Shown one piece after another: positions 47,437-59,948 of a stretch of DNA of 64,000 nucleotides. The notes below the pieces were generated by a model. It worked only from the letters and a program-made list of their open reading frames with translations. It searched no databases and was not told the DNA's origin. The stretch covers positions 3,075,544 to 3,139,543 of the forward strand of contig OY756968.1 in assembly GCA_963580455.1 (NCBI GenBank). Direction: 5' to 3'. A program made the translations under genes and the position numbers. This DNA is from Euonymus europaeus. Its lineage: Eukaryota; Streptophyta; Magnoliopsida; Celastrales; Celastraceae. How positions within the stretch are numbered: the stretch's first letter is position 1; the number at the start of each line of letters is the position of its first letter.

Positions 47437-50230
47437 ATGTCACTCTTAAACCAACTATTCAACAGAGGGGTTTTCGGTGCAAAATGGTCAGTTCCTCTCT
47501 TTCTGGGCGCAAGTTTCTTTCTTGTTGAGAATGGCTTGAGTTCCGATCTAATTTTCGTTTAATGCGTGTTGTTTGTTCTTCTAATTCGGGTTAGTCAACT
47601 TATAGGATACGCCTAATACTCAAACGTATATGAATTTGCAGGTGTCTATTAATTTCTGCCATAATTATCAATCTGCGTCAGGTTCCTTTAACTGATTAAT
47701 GGATTTTGGTGAATCGGCCTTCTTTCCAGTTGAAGAATTGATTCTAATCTCTAATGGATATTGGAATCTTTGAAATATTTTTTTTCTTGAATAAGATTTT
47801 GGATGTTTCATGGGGAAAGTGATGATTTTTGCTTAATTTTGTTCGGGACTATTGTTATTGTAATCAAATTTAATGATATGATGCTTAGTAGTGAACAGTG
47901 AACACATGCAGCTTGCTTTCGTCTATTTGACCTGGTTTTTGTTGATGGGTCTGGAAACTGACTTCATAAGTTTTTTTGTAGCAAAACATGCCTGTCCTTG
48001 GCAATCTCACGCATCAAATTGCTACAAAATAAGAGAGATTTGCAGCTCAAACATATGCGCAAGGAAATTGCTGAGTTTTTGCAGGCTGGTCAAGAGGCCA
48101 TAGCTCGAATTCGGGTACTTCTTTCATGTTGATTGGAGATGACTGGTTAATCAGGGTTTCTATTTCAACTAATAGTTGAAATAATTTATGTATTATGCTT
48201 TGGGGCCAGGTGGAGCATGTAATTCGAGAGCAAAACTCGCGAGTTGCATATGAGATACTGGAGCTGTTCTGTGAGTTTGTTCTTGCTCGTGTTCCTATTC
48301 TCGAAAGCCAGAAGTGAGTTCAACGAGAACAAGGATTTTTTTTCTGAAATTGGAGTATCCACGTTGTGGTTCTTAAATTTTTTATTTAATTTCCATCTTT
48401 AATTAAGCATTCTATGCATTCCATAAATTGTGTTTGGTTGGACAACTAGGCTTACTTATTTGATGTAGATATATGTTTTGTTGAACTTTGCTAAGTCTGT
48501 ACTCCATCAAGATTTAAAACTTTCTTTTTCCCTTTTTTTAAAAAAACAGGGAGTGTCCAGTTGAAATGCGAGAAGCTGTTGCAAGCTTAATTTTTGCTGC
48601 CCCAAGATGTTCAGATGTACCAGATTTGCTGCAGGTCAAGAACTTGTTTGGCACAAAATATGGGAAGGAATTTATTATGGCCGTCTCTGAGCTCCGCCCT
48701 GACTCTGGTGTCAACCGTGCAGTTAATGGCCCTTTTTTGCTTTGATTTCTGGACAGTGATGTTACTGCTGGAGAGGAGCTTCTGATACTTTGTTCACTGT
48801 TTTGCAGCTTATTGAAAACCTATTGGTTAGCGTTCCATCAGCAGAGGCAAAGCTCAAGGCATTGAAGGATATTGCACACGAGTTCAATGTGGATTGGGAT
48901 TCTTCTAACACTCAGGCAGAATTCAGTAAAAAGCATGAAGATCTACTGGTACATAATAAATCAAAATTTTAGATTTTATTTTTTTGTGTGATAAAAAGTA
49001 TACAGCGGTGCACTCGGCTCCCGCCATGGGCGGGGTCGGGTATAGACAGGATGTACCGAGCTTTGTTCTTTTTAATCTCTCGTTTGGTTCAAGTTGGACA
49101 ATCTTTCTATTGATGGAGTTCTTCTTGTTGTTTTCTATCAACTACTTGGCAATAAGAACCGTTTTATGATCGGGCCCTTGATGTGGTTGTAAAGTTGCTT
49201 CGCCCCATCCAAGAAGTCATGGGTTCAATTCCCCAAGATATAAGGGTTTAAGGGTGTGTGCATCTTACTGTTGCTGGCCTTGCCTCCAGCATGTGAGCTT
49301 TTATGCACCAGAGTTGAGTTGTTTACCTACCTTCTTAGTTTCAGGATTTTCGTAAGTTCCACATGAAACATCATTAATACCAAAACAATTGGCATCAGGC
49401 ATCAGGCATCAGCTAGACAATCTTTTTGCCTACTAAAGCTCTTACTCAACTTTATGGGCAGTGAGGCTCATTAGAATGTATAGAAAAAAGGGGGGAATGA
49501 TGAATATTACCTTTTTATGAAGTTGTGCTCTTCTAACCTTGAACTGCTTGTAATATTTGTAGACTTGGATGCCCATAGTCATTCACCTTCCTCCCACTTT
49601 CTTTCCGAGAGTCTTTTCTTCCCGAGAAGAAATTTATATAAACAATTTAAAAAGTTCTCTGCTTGTCTTTTATTTATTATCTTCGAAAAGCAATGGTGTT
49701 CTAAATTTCTCTGTACACTGACAGGATACAATTGAGTTTGACTTTTAGAATCTGGCAGGTAGCTTGTAAGTTAGGGTTATTGATGTTTATTTCTGAAATA
49801 CAGAGAGTAAATTTTGGCCTGTAAATGTCATCTGCAGGATGGATCAAAGCAAATGTCTGATGGGACTGAAGTTTTGCAAGCTCCCACTAAGCCCAGTTCT
49901 CCCAAACTTTCTACTTATAATGGGGCGCATCAAATTGTGCCTGCGAGTAGTAAAGCTTCTCAGTCTCGTCAACCTCCAAGCCCCACGAGGACCAAGCCAA
50001 GGTTGGGTAACAATGAAGCTAAATCATCACCTGGCAATAATCCTAATGCACCTGCATCTACAGATGTTAAAAATGGGTCTACAGCACAATCATCCGATGT
50101 GTTGGAAAAAGCTCGAGCTGCCATTGCCTCTGCCCAACATGCAACTGCAGCAGCCCGCGCGGCTGCTGAGCTGGTGAATGTTGAGTTTGGATCTTTGAAG
50201 GTGGAAGGCCTTCATCGCAGTTCTTCATAA
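47437..50230 (+). CDS. IST1-like protein (ESCRT-III regulator of Vps4)
   Basis: Six exons (47437-47486, 47982-48114, 48210-48313, 48550-48721, 48808-48948, 49838-50230) give 330 aa. Residues 12-185 form the Ist1 domain: KCKTCLSLAISRIKLLQNKRDLQLKHMRKEIAEFLQ, then RVEHVIREQN, ILELFCEFVLARVPILESQKECP, RCSDVPDLLQVKNLFGTKYGKEF and HEFNVDWDSSN. This basic four-helix fold resembles ESCRT-III subunits and in yeast controls the Vps4 ATPase during multivesicular-body sorting. The second half, about residues 200-330, is a Ser/Pro/Asn-rich linker ending in an Ala-rich helix (VLEKARAAIASAQHATAAARAAAELV) that recurs in plant IST1-like proteins. Exon 1 begins with the plant-typical MSLLNQLFNRGVFGAKWK-like start and splits the Cys codon (TG|C). 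All introns are GT-AG. Confidence 0.92.
49180..49240 (+). mobile_element. Possible tRNA-derived SINE head in intron 5 of the IST1-like gene
   Basis: Box-B-like GGGTTCAATTCCCC (49221-49234) follows a box-A-like TGATGTGGTTGTAAAG region by a suitable distance. The arms do not form a tRNA. The flanking intron sequence gives no clear element ends. Confidence 0.3.
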
Positions 50231-52542
50231 TTTACCTCTAAAAGACTAAAAGGGTGTTGTGTTTGCATCAATTGCGCTCTTTGGACAACATGATACAGCA
50301 ATTTGAGAAATGCAAATAATAGAAAGAAACATGCATGACTCTTGGTACAATGTTAACCAACAAAAGAATGCATTATGTATAATAATTACAGGGGCCTTTG
50401 CTGATGGATAAAAGTAATAGCATATGAGATCTTTCTTCACATTCTTTTCATTGTTTTATTATTTGATGTTCCTGCAAATGTTGGATGTGACTGAATGTTA
50501 TTTCTTGCAAATAATACAAAAATGATGTGGATTGAAATGGGGAGGGGGAGGGGGAGGGAGAGAGAGATATGTGAGTCAATTCTAAAACAAGTTCCCAAGA
50601 TTTGGAGAGCTTGAAACTGGTCTACACTTGCTCGTACAGACTTTTCCCACATATTGGATTTTGGTTTGGGCTTGTGTGTAATTTTAGGCTTTGGGCTCTT
50701 TTTATTTGAGCTTTCGTTCAACCCTGTGAACCTCCTGTTGATTCTGGGCTTCTATGATATTTGGGCTTGGGCCCATCAGCATTCTCTGATACCCAAGACT
50801 CCAAAACAAGAAAATAATTTTTTTTTAATTTTTTTTATTCCTTAAAAGTTCAAAAAACTTAAAAGAACAAAACTATGAGACGGGGCAGGATAGCTCTGGA
50901 TAATTTAACAAAATCTATATGTTTTGTAAGGTCGCATACATCTTGTTTTTCTATTAACTCGCTTATTGCGGGAGTTTTGTGCGTAAGAATTTTTTTGTAT
51001 TTATTGACCTCTGTGTCTTGAGAGACACTCTGCTTAATTTTCATTAGAATAACTATACAAATTAAGTTATAATGGTGTTGCTAATTTCGGTCTTGTTTGA
51101 TTAAGCTTCAATATTTTATTACATTAATATATTAGTAAGCAAAACTGATTAGAATAATAACCTTGAAAGCATTATCATTCATTCGTGTATCAACTTATGA
51201 CGTTGATTCATTTCTCTATATATTTCGTTTTCCTGTTGTTTGATTGAAGTTCATGAAGCAGTTCATTAATGATTCGGAAGAGAAGTTTGTCAAAAGAACA
51301 CGTACAAGTTCCAGTTGATCATGGATTCCTACAAGACATGTATATATATTTCTGCTATATATATATATGTGGACCACGACGTCCTACCACTTGATTATAA
51401 TCCTTGTACGTATAAGAAAATTTTCAAATGTTAGGGCATGCGTGGTCATTGGTATTTGCCTGATTCAGCTTTGCAAATATGTTAGACTAATCATAATCTA
51501 TACACATCAAGTCAAAACTAGCTCTCAAAGCTATATATATATAGAGTGGTCCAGTTCATCTGATCATCAAAATGGATCTATGTTCTACAGTAATTGTTAT
51601 TGATTAGTACAATATTATAGCATATTGTTACAAGAAATTAAAGTCAAACTACTCAATGTTGTCTCCAGTACTGTACTTCCATATTTCATAATTAAAGAAA
51701 ACTAGCGATCCCTAATTGCCAAGTGCCAACCAACTTATACCAATCCACATATTGATTGGAAAACGACTATAGTTGAGCAATTGGCGTGGGACGATTCATA
51801 TAATTTATGTGAAGCCAAAAATACAAAATTGTTTGTGGTGGAGACAATATCCCAACTTAGATCGCAAAAACCCTAATAGATTGTGATGGGTACAATCATG
51901 GTCAGGACCCAGGAGATAGTTGGAGGGGGACCATGTATTTTAGTGTTCAAGTTATATATGATTTGAATGAGATCTCAAGTTCAAGCTGGAGTATCTCAAA
52001 TGCAAGCAGACGTCAAAATATTTGGACGAATTCTCTCACTAAATGGGCCGCGAGTCGAAATTTTTTCAATAGCATTCCCAACCATTTTCTTCCAATAATG
52101 TTGCAGGTTTAGTTAGGCTAATGAGGATGAACCTACTGATCATTGTTTTGGTCTTCCTTCTGTTTAAGTGTTTATGTTGTTGTCCATGACAACAAAAAAG
52201 AAAAATTAAGAATATTGGCCCTAATTGTACTCGGTGCTTTGGATATTTAGTTAAGATAATTAAAAAGAAAATAAAATTTTTTGATGGGTTGATCAATATA
52301 TATGATCTACAGTGATCAATGTCATATATTATATATATATATACTACTACCAATAGTTGTTGGAGGACAATAGTGATCACCAAGCTAGCGCTCCCTTGAG
52401 TGAAGCAAAGTCCCTCTCATTCCCTTCTCTCACACAAAAACCTAACTAAGTGACACTCCCATCTACTCTCCCTCCTCTCTCTCTCCCCTTGGCCTTTGTA
52501 AAGTCACGAGAGCCACTGTGCCTTTGTTGTTCTTACAATATT
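50231..52542. other. Intergenic DNA between the IST1-like gene and JAGGED
   Basis: The first 200-300 bases should hold the 3' UTR. A GGGGGA repeat lies at about 50540-50560. The rest is AT-rich with several (TA)n tracts, for example near 51355-51368 and 52326-52341. Frames at 51367-51603 and 52066-52383 are not supported as genes. Confidence 0.5.
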
Positions 52543-52562
52543 AGAGAGAGAGAGAGAGAGAG
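52543..52562 (+). promoter_or_regulatory. (GA)n tract in the JAGGED upstream region
   Basis: Ten AG dinucleotides lie about 230 bases upstream of the start codon, next to CT-rich runs at 52466-52490. GA repeats in plant developmental genes can be bound by BASIC PENTACYSTEINE factors. That function is inferred from the repeat alone. Confidence 0.4.
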
Positions 52563-52794
52563 GAGTGCAGTACTGTGTTTGTTTTTGTGGGGTGGCAGAG
52601 TAACTGATAGAGAACTTTCAAAGCTCTACTTTTTTGGCTCTCCACCTTCACTCAAACTAGAGCAGTATCAAACTCAAGTCTTGTATATATATATAATTTT
52701 CTAACCTTTTGTATTTAGTCATATTCTTCCCAATCTGAAAGCACTTTGTTCTCCCTCTCACACATTTTCTGTCTCTCTGTCGGTATTCGGTACC

Positions 52795-54183
52795 ATGTAG
52801 GTCTCCCCCCCACAAATACCTTATTCTTCTTTTACTCCTAAATATATACCCCACAAGCATACATATAACTGTTTTTTTTCTTCCTTTTTTTATTAATTTA
52901 ATTTTTGCAGGAGGCCTGAAAGCAATAATAATCCATTGGACCTCAACAACTACCCTGAAGATTATAGTAGCAGAGACGGTAATCATGTCATGGAAGAAGG
53001 CTCTTCTTCTGGTAAATGTGCGCGTATATATATATACATTCTTTCTGGATTTTATTTTCTTATGAGAAAAGTGTTTTCTCTAATAAATGCATCAAATGAT
53101 GAAGTATGGAACAGGAGCAGTTGATTTCTGATTTGATTTAAGGAAACCATTGACTTTTCTTTAAAAAAATTAATTTGGGAAACTAGGGTTTGGAGTTCCT
53201 GGGGAGACTGGTCTCATTGAGGGAATGAAATGGTTCATGAGTTGATATGTAAAGTTTTGTTGCAGGTGGTACAGGATACAGGAGAAAGAAAAGTGGCTGT
53301 AAGGATGGGAAAGATGAGGAGAGCGGAAAAGTCTATGAGTGTAGGTTTTGTTCCCTCAAGTTCTGCAAATCTCAAGCTCTCGGGGGACATATGAACCGAC
53401 ACAGACAAGGCAACACCACACACTCCTCATCTTTTTATTAATCAATTAATTATTTATTTATTTAATGGAGTTGCAGTGAATTATCTAATTAACCTAGCTA
53501 GCTAGTAATGTCAAATGTTAGTTATAATGTGGGAACTGTAATCTTTGTTCGATTTTTGATTGGATTTTTCATGTATTTTGAGTGGTCAGAGAGGGAGACA
53601 GAAACCCTGAACCGTGCTCGTCAACTGGTCTTCAGCAACGATAACCTAGCCGCCCCTCATTTAGGGTATCTATATTAATTGTGAAATCTAACCTATTTTC
53701 AAATTTTGTTTCAATCAACATTTTTTTTGGGGTTTTGATTATCTTTGCAGGTGCCACCCAATTGCACCAGGCGATCCATTCAGGCCAATCTACCAGCAGC
53801 AACCAAGATTGTTCGCAGCTGGCTCATCATCCCCAACAATGCAGCCAAAGGGTCCACACCAACCACTACTTTACACTTCTCCTACACGATTAGTCCCGTA
53901 TCCCTCTCAATACCCACAACAACAACCACCCCCCTTCAATGATTACTACGTTGGTCACGCCCTTGGTACAGCCACCCCACAATATCAACTAAACTACATG
54001 GGCATGGGCGGACCCGACTCCACCAATTACACTTGTGTTGGCGCTCCGGTTGGGCAAGTATTGGGGCACGGCTCCAGCCGGAGCTCCGACTTGGCTACTG
54101 CAGGATCATCAGGTGGTAGAGACGGTTCAGAGAGCAATCAAGAGGAGGGATTGAATTGGGGGAGGAGCTATACAGGGATTTAA
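52795..54183 (+). CDS. JAG: C2H2 zinc-finger transcription factor JAGGED
   Basis: Five exons (52795-52796, 52911-53011, 53266-53409, 53590-53665, 53751-54183) encode 251 aa. The conserved block runs from GYRRKKSGCKDGKDEESGK through the single zinc finger (YECRFCSLKFCKSQALGGHMNRH; Cys60, Cys63, His76, His80) into RQERETETLNRARQLVF, which is diagnostic of JAGGED/NUBBIN. An EAR-like LDLNN sits at 10-14, and the later YTCVGAPVG motif is shared with JAG. The protein is a nuclear factor promoting growth of leaf blades, petals and other lateral organs. Two splicing oddities are required for the frame. The start codon is split AT|G by intron 1 (donor GTAGGT, acceptor TTTGCAG). Intron 3 starts with GC (CAAG|GCAACA). 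Read without splicing, the first ATG is followed at once by a stop. NUBBIN is the main alternative name. Confidence 0.9.
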
Positions 54184-55957
54184 TTAATGTTTTTTTTAGT
54201 GTTAATTGTATTTGCTTTTATTTTTGAAATTTTTAGGATTCTTAATTGATGGTAACTAGTACGTAATATTGAAAGTATTAGTCTGGTTTGACACGGCTTC
54301 GCCTTCGCTTATCCAAGGAGAGTGAGAAGAGAGAAATCACGCAGCGATAGCACCTTTGGTTATCTTAGGCGTTTCGTATGTGTGGACGTCTAGTGTTCGA
54401 AACTGATCTCTGGGATATTTTCCAGTTGTATCTACATCCAAAGCTTGTCTCGCCAGAGGGCTTATGCGCATGAGCTAATTCAAATCAGTCTTAATATATT
54501 GTCGTCCGGATGGTGCGTGGTGGTTTAACAGCCCAAATCTAGGCCGACTCAATTCTTCGAAGGTCACGTTGGGCTCAGTTGTTCTCAGTTACTAAAAAAA
54601 GTAAGAAGGAAGAGTTAACAAACTCATAAATGGGGTCGGAGGAGGTAGCACCAAGCACGGAAGGAGTGAAGTTATTTTGGATTATGTATGTACACAACAG
54701 GGGCATGAGGCAGCTTTTTGGGGGCGCATGTACATATATATGTGTGGTGTGTGCAGTATAATCTCAGCTATATTGGCTCGGAGTCTGAACTTTCTACTCA
54801 AGTACTAACAACCAATTCAAGTTCAAGGTTGGAGTGAACTAAATGTGGGACCACGAGTAGCTAGTTCGATTTCAACTGGAACTTCTAACTCTTCCTTTTG
54901 CATGGCAACCAGTTCTCCCTCTTATTTTATTTAGTATTTGGCTAGATGGATTGTGCTCTCATCATCACAAGGAAATCCATACTAAAAAAATCTTTTTATA
55001 TATGAGAGGAGGATCGATCACTTCCTCCTTCACTAGCAAATTAAATTAGTGAATCAAGTAAAATTTGTGTCATTTTCTCCATTCCCTCTTTCTCTTCAAT
55101 TTGTATACTTCGGTGAAAGATCCAAACCGACCTCGCCATGTTGAGCAATATCTTGATCTTAGCTAGGGTTACGTTTAGGTTTGTGTTTAATATTAATTTG
55201 GGTTTTTTCCTGCACGTATATTCTTAATTATTTTCCTATTTAAGCTAAATAACCTTCTCTAGCTGGAATTAAAAGGCTAATATCTTGCCACCACAATTTT
55301 GAATCAAACGCTGTGGGGTCTCGCATTTGAATTAGTACTAAAGCAAAGACTTCTGCTTCAGGTCAGTTTGCTCTTGTGCCTGTATTTAATTGCTAATATC
55401 ACCAAATCTAATAGGCAATGCTGAAGCTAGCTACACAAATGACAGGTTTTAATTAACCCTAACCCTAGCTAGACCTGGACAATAGTTTGAGACAACACAA
55501 GCTAGATATGTAGGTTAAGCTGCACTGCTACTGCAAGTCTCAGACTGTGCAGCACTTTGCTGGTAATCATGTATATGAGTATGTCAACCAATCAAAGCTG
55601 CATCTCGGTCCATTCCTCTTTTAACCATAAATGGTCATTCATCTGCTGGATTTTACAAACAAACACCAATGCAAATTAAATAGATTCTAATACTAATTCT
55701 TTGTTTCTTTAGTTGTTGAAGCTCACATCTACTTAATTAGTTGTACTACATATAGTTCCACCAGTACTTAAAAGTAAACCTTTTAAGATTTTAAAACAAA
55801 TTAGGTACTTAGGGTAAACTATAGATTTTCACTGTAGGCTGCAGCTGTGGCTATTCGTCCCATGGTCATATATAGAGCATCTTTGTCACAACTTTGCACA
55901 AATCCCGTACCTCCCTCGAATATATCTCGGGATCGGACCAAGAGAAAGAGAGAGAAG

Positions 55958-55958
<1 letters not shown>
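54184..55958. other. Intergenic DNA downstream of JAGGED
   Basis: The 3' UTR of JAG comes first. A segment at about 54285-54545 is richer in GC than its flanks and may be an old repeat. A TAACCCTAACCCTAG word at 55454-55468 resembles plant telomere sequence but is only two units long. No gene is supported. Confidence 0.45.

Positions 55959-56000
<42 letters not shown>
55959..56000. repeat. (TA)21 microsatellite
   Basis: Twenty-one uninterrupted TA units, the longest simple repeat in the window. Long self-complementary TA runs are often polymorphic in plants. Confidence 0.95.
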
Positions 56001-56006
<6 letters not shown>

Positions 56007-57766
56007 TGTGTATATATATAGGGCCATAGGGGAGAAGACGAGAAGCAGTGGCACATAACTGTCAATATAGTGCAAGACAATGCATATAGAGAGGGGCGGT
56101 AGAAACAGACGGCTGTAAACAGACCTTTGCTGATTCGCGCAATGTAGAATAGCTGGAATGTTTAAAGCTGCTTCAGGCCTTTGTTTTATAAATATTTAAT
56201 TTAATTACCTTATTTAATTTGTCTTCTTCCTCCAAATTACACGTCGATTAATGCATACTTATTCAAAAGCAGCTTTTAATTTGCAGTCATTTCATTTTTT
56301 CAGTGAATCTGTCCTAGTTTTCAATCACCTTTGTTTACGATCTTAGCTTCTGTATTGTATATTTTTGCCTTCACATAAATACTGAAATATTTTAGTATAT
56401 AATTCCACTGCTCGATTAAACGTGCATTGATGATCAACAATAACGTAATTAAAGACGTAATTTAGTTTTTCTTGATATAACACTAATAACATCTCTTATA
56501 TATAGATGAATCAAATGTTGCTTAATTTTGTTTAAGATGGGCAAAACGCTAATATGAATGTAGGTTTTAGCTCGAAAACAAGAACATCGATGTTTAATAT
56601 TATATAACATTACCAAACTTAAATGTGAATTTTTTGAGCTCCATACTCAACTCATTATAAAGTTGTCACGGCTCGTTGTAAATGGAATTCATAATTTTAA
56701 AACACATCTATCGTACAAATTTATGGTTTACCTTATATATTCTCCATTCGATTTTTATTTTAGGGATATAAGACTTTTCTCAATTAATCATAACATTTTG
56801 AATATATAAACAAAATATATAAAATCAGTGGGATCAGATTTTAAAGCGACCAATGATAAGATGTTAGTGGTAAAACGAAATTCAATACGAAAACGACCCT
56901 TCAATTAAAGAAAATCAGGATATATATACACACATCTTGTTAGTGTGGCAGATCACGCGGGGGTAGGGTATGTCTCTTACCCTCTCACTACTACTCTCTT
57001 ACAATATATATATATGGAATCATATCGTTCACACATGTTTTCTTCATTGGTCTTGTTCACTAGTTAAGGACACATCTTTATCAGTCACTCTCACTCTCTC
57101 TGAATGTGTGTATATATATATAGATAGATAGATATATGTATGTATTATGATCTGTACGGCCCATTGTCTCAAAGATTTGGTTTCATGGAGATATATGCAT
57201 CACTCTGTCTTTTATGAAACGGACATGGGTTTGAGTTATTGTTCATCATATGTATAATATTTTTTAATACATACATCCATTCAGTGTGTGTGTGTGTGTG
57301 TGTATGCAGTGTGTACTGTGCGGATGATGATAATAATAAAAAATTATTCTATGCATGATAATGTTGAAACTTGAAACGGTATGTACATGCACACACATGA
57401 AGCTGATTATGTGCAAATCCCTAATCATGGGGGGTCTCATATGCAATCCTGCTTCTTGTAGGTCGGTCCATTTGAGAATACCAACAAGAATGTTTTGGTT
57501 CTTCATTTCTGACCAGATTTTCAAAACTTCAATCTCTCTCTCTTTCTCTCTCTCTAGTGAGGCTCACAAAAATGAAGGCAGGAGCCAATCATGAGAGCCC
57601 AAATTAGTATAAATGTAAAAGACAGCTGAAGGCCTACTAGAAGAGAAAGATGAGCCCAAAGGTCCAGTCTATGAAACAAACGAAATGTAATTTGGGCCCA
57701 AAGATTTTATTTGCTACTAATTTCAGTAATTTGTTTGGAAATATTGTATCAAATTAATAAACGAAA
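56001..57766. other. AT-rich intergenic DNA
   Basis: No gene is supported. Short TA, GATA and TG microsatellites occur near 57000, 57112-57135 and 57284-57303, and a TCTC-rich run lies near 57532-57556. The last 150 bases would be the promoter of the uL15c-derived locus. Confidence 0.5.
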
Positions 57767-58639
57767 ATGAAACCTCCCTCGTTCATAACTCGATATGAAG
57801 CACTCACTGGCATCGCCATGGCAGCCATTCTCTCTCAATCTTTCACGACTCCTACGAAAACGACAATAATTTCCCTCCTTTTTTTATCCGCGTTCAAGGT
57901 ATTCTCGCCCTGTATATCTGTCGTGTGCATTTATGTCTCCCTGGTCACTTGACTAAGTTTTCCCTGCACTTCAAGGAGTTTGAAAGCAAACCAATGTCAA
58001 TTTCTCCCTCTGAAACTCCACGTAAAGACCAAAAACAACGGAGACAGCAAGGGAGTCCCCTCTTCGTCACAGCTGTTACTGCATCCCCGATTTGAGGTTG
58101 CTGTTGAACAAGGGTCAAGGAAGGAATCCAGGCGAAAGGGGAGGGGTATTTCCGCTGGGCGAGGAAATAGTTGCGGGTATGGTATGAGGGACCATATGAG
58201 GCATATCCTCATATTGCTTGGGATTGCTGGAGGTAAAATTTTACAATTGATTGAATATATCAAATTCTTATGATTCCCGTTGTTGATTAATTGTTTCTTA
58301 TTATGCAAAAACTCTTTGCGCGATGCCTGCTTGACAGAAGGTCTATGGGACTTTGAATTATTAAAAAAACTAAGTTTCGTTATGCCTCCTTACTTTTGGG
58401 CTTTGGATTTTTCTAGAGGGAATTATGCGCGTTGTCACATTATCTGATTTTCATTAGTAATAATAGCCGGTACGCAACACAATATATCTCTGGCCGTGCA
58501 GATTAAATAAACTATTGTTGAACGGGAAATGTATGTCCCAGTAATAATGCCCTTCAATCTTTGCCATATTCCCAGCTTAGTTGTAATCACTTTCACTTGG
58601 AACAAATCCCAGAGTCATTGCATGATATACAAGGGATCA

Positions 58640-59035
58640 CTTTGGGGTTTAGGCTACTAATTACCGGGAACAAATTTAGCTTTAACCACCCAGTAATATT
58701 ATCCTTAGCCAATTTCAAGTGACATACTCGTACCTTTGATCAACAAATGTCTCCCTAGCATCATTGTTGTAATTCATAATTACCGGGTAAAAAAGAGCTT
58801 TAACTACTAGAATGTTGTTCTTAGCCAATGACAAGGGGCGTGCTTGTATTGTTGATCGAAAAATGTCTTTTTTTGCATAGCATCGTTGTTGTAATTCAGA
58901 GTTATCATCACTCAAAGACTTGTGATCATTGAGGCATACTTGTACCTTTGATCGAAAAACGGCTTTTTTTCATAGCATCGCTGTTGAAATTCAGAGCTAT
59001 AATCACTCAAAGACTTATGATTACTGGGATGATTG
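58640..59035. repeat. About three degenerate tandem units in the pseudogene's second intron
   Basis: The words TTGATCRAMAAAYG, GCATCRYTGTTGWAATTCA and TTAGCCAATKWCAAG recur in the same order near 58710-58770, 58830-58900 and 58940-59000. Part of the unit (AATCACTCAAAGACTTRTGA type) appears twice. Units are about 95-130 bases long and noticeably diverged. Confidence 0.6.
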
Positions 59036-59948
59036 TGCTCATACTATGAAAAATAAATAAATAAAGAATTTGAAGGGCATTTAAATAAGTTACAAAATTT
59101 TTTGGATGCTTTAATCAGATAAAACTTTATTTACTGAACTTCATGATAAATATCTCATTTGTGAGTAACTGTTGTCAAACCAGATTCTAAGTATTTTTGC
59201 CTCTACGTATTTAGAAGAGTACTACATGAGATTTCAAATTACTTTATCTTTTGTTCTCACTTTTTTACGAGGTATGCATGTTAGGTTGCCTAAGTAATAG
59301 TATATCCCTGTGAACATAGAAGACATAGAAGCAGCAGGGTTTCAAGAGGGGATGAAGTGTCACTGGAGACATTAAAGGGGAAACATTTGATTAACCCATC
59401 GGGAAGAGAAAGGAAACTATAGTTAAAGGTATCGGACAAATTGATTTAATTTTGTGACTCTTATAGAAGTACGATTGGAGCCATCATGTTGGTGTGAATG
59501 TCTCCTTAGATTTAACATACTCAGCTTCTCTCTACTTCATTTCTGGTCTGAATATTCTTTTGATTGTTAAAACTTGAATAGCTTTTGAACTTTTGTCTTG
59601 AGTTTCTGTCAGTGCTTGTTGTTTTAATTTTATATTGCATATTCCAATTTGTGAAATTTTCAGTAAAAAAATATTTGTTTTCAATTTATAATCATTAACT
59701 GTTTGTTCCCAAAAAAATCATTTGTCGCTTTAGTTGGTTACCTGAGGAAAGCAATTAATTAGAGAAGGACAGGCCATTAAATGACTGTCTAACCTTTCAT
59801 TAGGTCAACCTTCGTTACTTTTGGGTCGGCTTTCGAACTGATTTGGTGGGAAAAAAATAATCAGTCAAGAGATAGAATAGAATATGCCAATCGCCTGGAT
59901 TTGGTCAATTAATGAATAGATGTATAAACTGATGTTCTCTTGATTCTA

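Noticed and set aside
52795..52800. ATG at 52795 read straight into TAG
   Set aside because: Taken unspliced it would be a two-codon frame. Splicing at the internal GTAGGT explains it and restores the JAG start.
55454..55468. Interstitial telomere repeat
   Set aside because: Only two TAACCC-type units; too short to distinguish from chance or a telo-box.
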